Part shown: positions 1 through 3,950 of the stretch, one piece after another | Layout: each line of letters begins with the position of its first letter | Numbering within the stretch: the first letter of the stretch is position 1 | Translations under genes and position numbers: made by a program | The notes under the pieces: model-generated | Databases searched by the model: none | What the model was told of the DNA's origin: nothing | The model's input: the letters and a program-made list of their open reading frames with translations, nothing else | Source: Bacillota bacterium | GTDB lineage: Bacteria; Eremiobacterota; SpSt-956; JAKJGF01 | Assembly (NCBI GenBank): GCA_029555925.1 | Contig: JAKPQU010000509.1 | Location: 1 to 7,166 of the forward strand | Direction: 5' to 3' | DNA length: 7,166 nucleotides

Positions 1-442
1 CAAGCTGCATTGCTGCTTCTTCGTCCGACATAGGTTTTATGGCAAAGCGGTTGGTTTTTACAATTTTACCTACAACCACTTCTTCTTCCTCTTCGAATTC
101 TCCCGGCTCTTCTACGGTAGTTTCCGACGAGGCTGCTTCCATTGCTGCTGACTGTCTTTTTCTGCTCATTTTTTCTTTAAATTTCTTTAACTGACGCATC
201 AGGTCATCTACCACTCCGTCTACAGAGGCATAGAGATCTATATTTCTCTGTTCACCTCTTATTATATTACCATCAGCATCAATTAAAACTTTCGCTACAT
301 ACTGAGTTCCTTCCGTGTCAAAAGTAACCTCTATAGAACGGATATAATCAAAATGTCTATCAAGTTTTTGAAATCTCTTTTCCGTGTAACTTTTTAAAGC
401 ATCTGTTACTGGGAATTTCCTCCCTTTAAAAGTAAGCTGCAT
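1..442 (-). CDS. hpf: Long-form ribosome hibernation promoting factor (partial, 3' end off the window)
   Basis: The visible 147 residues start MQLTFKGRKFPV. In this family the N-terminal domain (about residues 1-95 here) binds the decoding centre of the 30S subunit, and the C-terminal domain of long forms dimerises 70S ribosomes into inactive 100S particles in stationary phase. What identifies it is the run of family motifs: a TDALKSYTEKRFQKLDRHF helix, then DLYASVDGVVDDLMRQLKKFK at residues 69-89, a variable acidic linker (EEPGEFEEEEE, 111-121), and the start of the C-terminal domain, VGKIVKTNRFAIKPMSDEEA (124-143). Long HPFs are usually about 175-190 residues, so some 30-40 residues lie beyond position 1. 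The ATG at 442-440 is preceded by AAGGAG (456-451) with an 8-base spacer. The gene is divergent from the metallophosphoesterase gene. I see no strong promoter for it. Confidence 0.95.
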   Translation of the reverse strand, partial: MQLTFKGRKFPVTDALKSYTEKRFQKLDRHFDYIRSIEVTFDTEGTQYVAKVLIDADGNIIRGEQRNIDLYASVDGVVDDLMRQLKKFKEKMSRKRQSAAMEAASSETTVEEPGEFEEEEEVVVGKIVKTNRFAIKPMSDEEAAMQL

Positions 443-705
443 CTAACCCACTCCTTCAGAAAATATTATTATCTGACAATAAATTCGGCGGTGTACAGTA
501 AATTCCTTCTATAAAAATTCCCGGTAAAATAATACTTTCAAGGTATAGGAAATTTCATTTTTGATGGCGTAAAATAAAGCTTTAGTTGAAAATTAAGTAG
601 AGGCAGTTTATCTAAATAATTTAATTTTTAGAAGGATTTATAATTCCAATCTTGAATTTACAAGACCTGATAATAATAACTTAACCGGGTTAAAAATATA
701 ACCCT

Positions 706-741
706 CGCGTAACACGTCAGGTGTTACGCGTTACGAGTTAA
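706..741. repeat. Period-7 intergenic repeat with a 10-bp palindrome
   Basis: Positions 706-715 (CGCGTAACAC) and 721-730 (GTGTTACGCG) form a perfect 10-bp inverted repeat around the loop GTCAG. The right arm continues as three degenerate heptamers, GTGTTAC, GCGTTAC and GAGTTAA (721-741). It is clearly more GC-rich than its surroundings. It ends 6 bp before the GAGG ribosome binding site of the downstream gene, so it would form a 5'-leader hairpin if transcription starts upstream. It lacks a T-tract and is not an obvious terminator. It shares the 10-mer GTCAGGTGTT (716-725) with positions 6945-6954. Confidence 0.7.
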
Positions 742-747
742 AAAATT

Positions 748-751
748 GAGG
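748..751 (+). promoter_or_regulatory. Ribosome binding site that sets the metallophosphoesterase start
   Basis: GAGG at 748-751 lies 9 bases before the ATG at 761. The longer reading of this frame would begin with TTG at 746, which overlaps this GAGG and has no Shine-Dalgarno of its own. The ATG also places the DxH metal motif at residues 8-10, as is normal for the family. Confidence 0.75.
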
Positions 752-760
752 AATTTTTAT

Positions 761-1507
761 ATGAGATATGCTGTAATAAGTGATATTCATTCCAATATGG
801 ATGCTCTGGAAAAAGTTTTAAAAAAAATTGAAGATGATAATATTGACAGGATATTATGTCTTGGAGATATAGTAGGATATGGTGCTGAGCCAAATGAATG
901 TGTTGAGCTTGTAAGGGAAAATTCTTTTAATATAATTTTAGGCAACCATGATAGAGTAGCTATAAATTTAGAAACAGGTAATGATTTTACAGCAGATGCA
1001 AAAACAGCTATACTATGGACAAGGGAATTGCTGGAAAGTAAAAATAAAGATTTTCTTTCCAGATTGACTATAAATCAGGAAGTAGCAGATTCTATTTATC
1101 TTGTTCATGGCTCGCCTGTGGATAAAGATGAATATTTGTCTTATAAATATCAGGTAAAAAATAGTTTTGATTTTTTGGAAGATAGCAAATCAAATATAAA
1201 AATATGTTTTTTCGGTCATACTCATAATCAGGCTATATGGTTTAAAAGAGAAGACGGAGCTATATTTAATCCTTCTATAAGAGGTAAAACCTTTCCTGTT
1301 AATCCTGATTGTATTTATCTTATAAATCCCGGTAGTGTAGGACAATCAAGAGGTCAGGGAGCCCTGGCATGTTATCTTATTTACGATTCTGATAAAAAAA
1401 ATATAACCTTTGAACAAATAGAATATGATTATAAAAGTGCTGCTAAAAAAATTATTCAGGCAGGTCTTCCGACGTTTCTTGCAGAAAGACTTGAAAAAGG
1501 AATTTAA
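761..1507 (+). CDS. Calcineurin-like metallophosphoesterase (YfcE/MJ0936-like phosphodiesterase)
   Basis: This 248-residue protein should be a cytoplasmic phosphoesterase with a two-metal centre, since there is no signal peptide or membrane segment. All the family's ligand motifs are in order: DIH (8-10), GD (35-36), GNHD (61-64), VHGSP (115-119) and GHTH (152-155). The following NPGSVGQSR (189-197) is typical of the small YfcE/MJ0936-type branch. The length matches the 230-250 residues usual in that branch. The substrate cannot be read from the sequence: relatives hydrolyse model phosphodiesters, cyclic nucleotides or dinucleoside polyphosphates. The start at 761 is chosen by GAGG at 748-751 over a TTG at 746. 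No terminator is visible after the stop, so read-through towards the coiled-coil gene 100 bp downstream is possible. Confidence 0.93.
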   Translation: MRYAVISDIHSNMDALEKVLKKIEDDNIDRILCLGDIVGYGAEPNECVELVRENSFNIILGNHDRVAINLETGNDFTADAKTAILWTRELLESKNKDFLSRLTINQEVADSIYLVHGSPVDKDEYLSYKYQVKNSFDFLEDSKSNIKICFFGHTHNQAIWFKREDGAIFNPSIRGKTFPVNPDCIYLINPGSVGQSRGQGALACYLIYDSDKKNITFEQIEYDYKSAAKKIIQAGLPTFLAERLEKGI

Positions 1508-1523
1508 GGAATCTATATGGAAT

Positions 1524-1553
1524 TTACCACCCTGTTTGATAGGGGTATATAAT
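1524..1553 (+). promoter_or_regulatory. Possible sigma-70-type promoter for the 195-residue coiled-coil gene
   Basis: A perfect -10 box, TATAAT, is at 1548-1553. The best -35 is weak: TTACCA at 1524-1529 with an 18-bp spacer, matching four of six consensus bases. Transcription would start near 1560 and put the heptamer repeat at 1563-1586 in the 5' leader. In AT-rich DNA a lone TATAAT is not strong evidence. Confidence 0.4.
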
Positions 1554-1562
1554 TTCTATAAA

Positions 1563-1586
1563 GCTGACTGCTGATAGCTGATAGCT
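1563..1586. repeat. Tandem heptamer repeat in the intergenic spacer
   Basis: The units are GCTGACT (1563-1569), GCTGATA (1570-1576) and GCTGATA (1577-1583), followed by a partial GCT. It lies in the 100-bp gap between the metallophosphoesterase gene and the coiled-coil gene, 8 bp before the AGAGGGA ribosome binding region. It has the same unit length as the other intergenic repeats in this window but a different consensus. Confidence 0.7.
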
Positions 1587-1607
1587 TGCAAAAAGAGGGA
1601 TTTGTCT

Positions 1608-2195
1608 ATGGAAGAAATATTCGATAATAATGAAAATGTTAATCGGGAAGAACATAATCTTTCCGAGGAAAATCGAAAGTTACTTGAAAAAAATCAAATC
1701 CTGGAAAAAGAAAAGAAAGAACTTGAAGTTTTTCTTCAGGAAGTAGAAGAATCTATGCTGCAAATGACAGAGCAATATAAAGAACTTGCAGAACAGACCA
1801 GAGAGAGAGACAGGAAAATAGAATATCTGAATAATTTAATACAGATTAAAGATGAAGAAATTGAACATATGAAACATGATCTGGAATCTCTTAATTTAAA
1901 TACATTACAGGAATTTCAGGATATAAAATTAAAATATGAACAGCAAACTCTGGAATATGAAAATATGAAGGCAGAAAAAGATGGTCTTCATATGCAGCTT
2001 GGTGAATTTGAAAAAATTATACTTCAGATGACAGAACAGTATAAGGTTCTTGCAAATCAGACCTATGACAGGGATAAGAAGATAGAAAAGCTTTCTGAGG
2101 AAGCAAAACTTCTGGAACTGAAAATGCAGGAGAAAACAAAGGAATTTGAAGCAGAAAAAGAAAAACAATGGTGGGATAAACTGCTGGGAAATTAA
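1608..2195 (+). CDS. Coiled-coil protein of unknown function with an internal duplication
   Basis: I do not recognise a family. The 195 residues are almost wholly charged alpha-helix rich in E, K, L and Q, with no proline or cysteine, no signal peptide and no membrane segment. This indicates a long cytoplasmic coiled coil. A block at residues 51-74 recurs at 139-162 with 18 of 24 residues identical; both contain LQMTEQYKxLAxQT followed by RD and KIE. The protein ends in QWWDKLLGN, a tryptophan-bearing tail that may be a docking or capping segment. The ATG at 1608 is preferred because AGAGGGA (1594-1600) lies at normal spacing from it. The TTG at 1602 would be almost on top of the ribosome binding site. 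A scaffold or structural role is the most that can be inferred. The gene ends at a strong terminator shared with the convergent neighbour. Confidence 0.8.
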   Translation: MEEIFDNNENVNREEHNLSEENRKLLEKNQILEKEKKELEVFLQEVEESMLQMTEQYKELAEQTRERDRKIEYLNNLIQIKDEEIEHMKHDLESLNLNTLQEFQDIKLKYEQQTLEYENMKAEKDGLHMQLGEFEKIILQMTEQYKVLANQTYDRDKKIEKLSEEAKLLELKMQEKTKEFEAEKEKQWWDKLLGN

Positions 2196-2206
2196 AAAAT
2201 ACTGTG

Positions 2207-2240
2207 AATAAAATAGCCCTCGCAGGAGGGCTATTTTATT
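2207..2240. terminator. Bidirectional rho-independent terminator
   Basis: Fifteen perfectly paired bases (2207-2221 with 2226-2240) close the tetraloop GCAG. The core is TAGCCCTC/GAGGGCTA, flanked by A-rich and T-rich arms, so it ends in a T-run on the plus strand. On the minus strand the A/T arm gives T residues inside the stem, and another T-run occurs a few bases beyond. It sits between two convergent genes ending at 2195 and 2246 and probably terminates both. Confidence 0.9.
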
Positions 2241-2245
2241 ATTTA

Positions 2246-2935
2246 TTATAGGCCGTCATCTTCTACTATGACAAGTTTTTTGTCTCCATTGTCAACTATT
2301 ACAACCTTGTCATCTTTATCGTATAAAATCGGTACACCGTCTCCTCCATCAAATATATAATAATTATCAGGTGTGGCAAAATAAAGAGGTTGTGTTCTGC
2401 TATCTAGATTTATATATGAAGGAGTTTCAACAAAATAATAAGGCCTGCTGTGGTTTTTTACTTTAAAATATCCGCAATCACCAGAGAAGAATAAAACTTC
2501 TTCCTTGTCAAAATCATGAACGGTATAACCTGCATGTCCGGCCGGAATAGCATATCTTCCTACACTGTTATCGATTACTTCGTAATTAACCTTCAGTGTA
2601 ACCCTTAAATTACTTCCTTTATTTACATATACATAATATGTGCCCGGAGCAAGAACTAATTTAGATAACGGTCCGCTCTGCATCGGAGGATTGGCATCCC
2701 GGTAACGATAAACAGTCGAACCTCCGCTGTTTACTATTTTCCAGTCCCACATATAAAAGGCCAGACCGTTTTTGCCGGAAGCAACACTGAACTTTACATT
2801 GAATTTTGTTGCTACAAAGCCGTTAGGAATTTTTATAGTCTGACTCTTAACAAAAGAAGGTGCTGCATTAGCCTGCGCAATAAATCCTATGACCACTAAA
2901 CTTACCAGAAGTGTTATCAAAAAGGTCCTTCTCAT
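2246..2935 (-). CDS. Secreted beta-rich protein of unknown function
   Basis: The 229-residue product begins with a clear Sec signal peptide: MRR, a hydrophobic core at about residues 5-20, and AQANA followed by AP. Cleavage after ANA near residue 24 is likely. There is no lipobox cysteine; the only cysteine is C154, so no disulphide within one chain is expected. The mature part is rich in short beta-strands and aromatics (AFYMWDWKIV, 59-68; LAPGTYYVYV, 95-104), suggesting a beta-sandwich extracytoplasmic domain. The LxPGTYYVxV pattern resembles strands of pre-peptidase C-terminal-type domains, but this is only a resemblance. The C-terminus holds two similar acidic strands, DKVVIVD and KKLVIVED (about 209-226). 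No catalytic motif or LPXTG anchor is seen. The ATG at 2935-2933 has AAAGGA (2953-2948) upstream, with a rather long spacer of about 12 bases. Confidence 0.8.
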   Translation of the reverse strand: MRRTFLITLLVSLVVIGFIAQANAAPSFVKSQTIKIPNGFVATKFNVKFSVASGKNGLAFYMWDWKIVNSGGSTVYRYRDANPPMQSGPLSKLVLAPGTYYVYVNKGSNLRVTLKVNYEVIDNSVGRYAIPAGHAGYTVHDFDKEEVLFFSGDCGYFKVKNHSRPYYFVETPSYINLDSRTQPLYFATPDNYYIFDGGDGVPILYDKDDKVVIVDNGDKKLVIVEDDGL

Positions 2936-2974
2936 ATTTTTTCATCTTCCTTTCATACATCTTCTTTAATTTTT

Positions 2975-2980
2975 ATTATA
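2975..2980 (-). promoter_or_regulatory. Possible -10 element for the secreted-protein gene
   Basis: A perfect TATAAT on the minus strand lies about 40 bp upstream of the ATG at 2935. The hexamer 16-17 bp further upstream does not resemble TTGACA. If this is a promoter it is weak or activator-dependent; the palindrome at 3035-3046 would lie some 55-70 bp upstream of it. Confidence 0.35.
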
Positions 2981-3034
2981 GATTTGTACCGGAACGAATT
3001 TTATGCGATTTCCTTCTGCTCACTCCTTTCAACT

Positions 3035-3046
3035 TGGAAATTTCCA
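3035..3046. promoter_or_regulatory. 12-bp perfect palindrome, candidate operator
   Basis: TGGAAATTTCCA reads the same on both strands and lies about 100 bp upstream of the secreted-protein ATG. Its symmetry would suit a dimeric regulator. A 12-bp palindrome in AT-rich DNA can also arise by chance, and no second copy is seen in the window. Confidence 0.3.
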
Positions 3047-3071
3047 CGGTCATCTTTGAGAGTGTAACATT

Positions 3072-3109
3072 TTTTGTGTGAATTCTCCATATAAGGCATT
3101 TACACAAAA
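3072..3109. repeat. Spaced inverted repeat TTTTGTGT / ACACAAAA
   Basis: Arms at 3072-3079 and 3102-3109 are perfect complements separated by 22 bp. The long loop makes a stable hairpin unlikely. A split protein-binding site upstream of the secreted-protein gene is possible but unsupported. Confidence 0.3.
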
Positions 3110-3204
3110 TTTATGACAGACTCGAATTATAAATTATTTCTAATTTAGTTTCGCTTTCTCTTATTATTTTCCCTCCAAAAATTTCATAAAATTTGGCAAA
3201 ATTT

Positions 3205-3237
3205 TAGGCATAGCTAATAATTAATTAGCTATGCCTG
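3205..3237 (-). terminator. Hairpin after the small coiled-coil gene, probable terminator
   Basis: Positions 3206-3218 and 3224-3236 form a perfect 13-bp stem (AGGCATAGCTAAT and its complement) with a 5-base loop. It begins about 27 bp past the stop codon of the minus-strand gene at 3264. On that strand the stem is followed by AAAATTTT, a poor T-tract. This could be a modest terminator or a 3'-end-stabilising hairpin. Confidence 0.6.
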
Positions 3238-3263
3238 AAATGTTACGTTTCTATTTTTATGTT

Positions 3264-3635
3264 TTATTCTGATTTAGCTTTCTGCAAAACGCCTGTAACT
3301 ATATTTTGAAAATTTTCTACCCATTTATCTGTATTTATAATAATTTTCCCTTCCAGCTCCAGGAGTTCTTCTTCTTTTCTGGCATCGGTGAAGGCTTTAA
3401 ATAAATGTTCCTTTTCCTCTGAAAGGTTTTTAAATTTATCGAGTAATTCTTTATTTTCACATAGATTTATGAATTTATTCATAAGCTCAGACTGTCTTGC
3501 ACTTAACGTTTCTATCTCGGCTATGAGCTTTACTCTTTCTCCTTCAATCTTCTGTAAATCCCAGAGGAGATTTTCGTTTTTCGAAGATATTTCTTTTAAT
3601 TCTCCGAGCATTTTCAGCATTTCATCTTTTGTCAA
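3264..3635 (-). CDS. Small coiled-coil protein of unknown function
   Basis: I do not recognise a family. The predicted product is 123 residues, mostly charged helix with heptad-like leucines (LTKDEMLKMLGELKEISS at the start), one cysteine and no signal or membrane segment. The tail departs from the coiled-coil pattern: IIINTDKWVENFQNIVTGVL could be a capping or partner-binding helix. The start chosen is TTG at 3635, because GAGGTGA (3647-3641) then has a normal 5-base spacer. A GTG at 3644 in the same frame lies inside that ribosome binding site. The next ATG (3620) is about 20 bases away. The gene starts 31 bp after the tRNA-Ala gene on the same strand, with no terminator or clear promoter between, so it may be read from the tRNA promoter. 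Length and helicity recall small chaperones such as FlgN, but no motif supports that. Confidence 0.7.
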   Translation of the reverse strand: MTKDEMLKMLGELKEISSKNENLLWDLQKIEGERVKLIAEIETLSARQSELMNKFINLCENKELLDKFKNLSEEKEHLFKAFTDARKEEELLELEGKIIINTDKWVENFQNIVTGVLQKAKSE

Positions 3636-3640
3636 GAAAG

Positions 3641-3649
3641 TCACCTCTT
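3641..3649 (-). promoter_or_regulatory. Ribosome binding site indicating a TTG start
   Basis: AGAGGTGA on the minus strand spans the in-frame GTG at 3644-3642, which would otherwise look like the start. With the anti-Shine-Dalgarno match here, the first usable in-frame start at normal spacing is TTG at 3635-3633. Confidence 0.55.
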
Positions 3650-3666
3650 TTTTAGAAAAAAAATAA

Positions 3667-3739
<73 letters not shown>

Positions 3740-3749
3740 ATAGACCACT

Positions 3750-3778
3750 ATAATATCATTATTAAATTATATTGTCAA
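3750..3778 (-). promoter_or_regulatory. Sigma-70-type promoter of the tRNA-Ala gene
   Basis: On the minus strand TTGACA (3778-3773) is followed by a 17-bp spacer and TATTAT (3755-3750). Transcription should start near 3743, leaving only a few bases of leader before the tRNA 5' end at 3739, as is common for tRNA genes. It is the best promoter in the window and could also drive the coiled-coil gene just downstream. Confidence 0.8.
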
Positions 3779-3835
3779 GATAATTGTCAGGATTTCTTTA
3801 ATTTTACTTTTTAAGGGTTATGATATTGGGTGATG

Positions 3836-3880
3836 AAGGTTGAGAGTTCAGGATTAATTTCAACTCTCAACCTTTAACAA
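3836..3880. repeat. 13-bp inverted repeat built of heptamers
   Basis: AAGGTTGAGAGTT (3836-3848) and AACTCTCAACCTT (3862-3874) are perfect complements around a 13-base loop. The left arm reads as GTTGAGA then GTTCAGG (3839-3852). The right arm reads as TCAACTC, TCAACCT, TTAACAA (3860-3880). It lies between the 972-residue gene and the tRNA promoter, where it could act as a 3'-end hairpin of the long transcript. There is no T-tract, so calling it a terminator would be a guess. Confidence 0.65.
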
Positions 3881-3910
3881 CTCGTCCGAAGAGCGTTAAG
3901 TTCATTTTAA

Positions 3911-3950
3911 CTGATAACTGGTCACTGATAACTGGTTACTGATAACTGAT
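3911..3950. repeat. Tandem heptamer array overlapping the end of the 972-residue gene
   Basis: Six consecutive 7-bp units are visible: CTGATAA, CTGGTCA, CTGATAA, CTGGTTA, CTGATAA, CTGATAT. They can also be read as three near-identical 14-bp units. The array crosses the stop codon of the minus-strand gene (3938-3936), so the final residues ISYQ and the TAA are encoded by repeat units. The remaining units form the start of its 3' untranslated region. Confidence 0.85.

Larger units (their letters stand above)
443..760. other. Divergent intergenic region between hpf and the metallophosphoesterase gene
   Basis: This stretch of about 320 bp is AT-rich and has no convincing reading frame. It holds the hpf ribosome binding site (451-456). 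At 681-704 there are two overlapping inverted repeats, TTAACC/GGTTAA (681-693) and GGGTTA/TAACCC (687-704). The heptameric palindromic repeat at 706-741 and the ribosome binding site of the downstream gene follow. A TTGAAA at 586-591 has no good -10 partner at the right distance, so I assign no promoter in either direction. Confidence 0.6.
2936..3263. other. Intergenic region with several inverted repeats and no gene
   Basis: This 328-bp stretch separates two minus-strand genes. I find no supportable reading frame in it. From low to high coordinate it holds the AAAGGA ribosome binding site and -10 candidate of the secreted-protein gene, a 12-bp palindrome (3035-3046), a spaced 8-bp inverted repeat (3072-3109), and the hairpin at 3206-3236 that follows the small coiled-coil gene. 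It is long enough to carry regulatory sites or a small RNA, but no recognised RNA motif is visible. Confidence 0.55.

Noticed and set aside
1929..2168. Minus-strand open frame opposite the 195-residue coiled-coil gene
   Set aside because: The phenylalanine/leucine/cysteine-rich product is the antisense of Glu/Lys codons. The plus-strand protein has an internal duplication conserved at the amino acid level.
3388..3666. Plus-strand open frame opposite the small coiled-coil gene
   Set aside because: It is an antisense shadow without a convincing ribosome binding site. The minus strand has a good Shine-Dalgarno, promoter context and a downstream hairpin.
3836..3880. Inverted repeat considered as a rho-independent terminator of the 972-residue gene
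   Set aside because: The stem is perfect, but neither strand has a T-tract after it and the 13-base loop is long. A repeat element is the safer description.
3911..3950. Regular repeats considered as a CRISPR array
   Set aside because: The units are 7 bp, degenerate and directly adjacent. There are no unique spacers of 25-40 bp and no cas genes.
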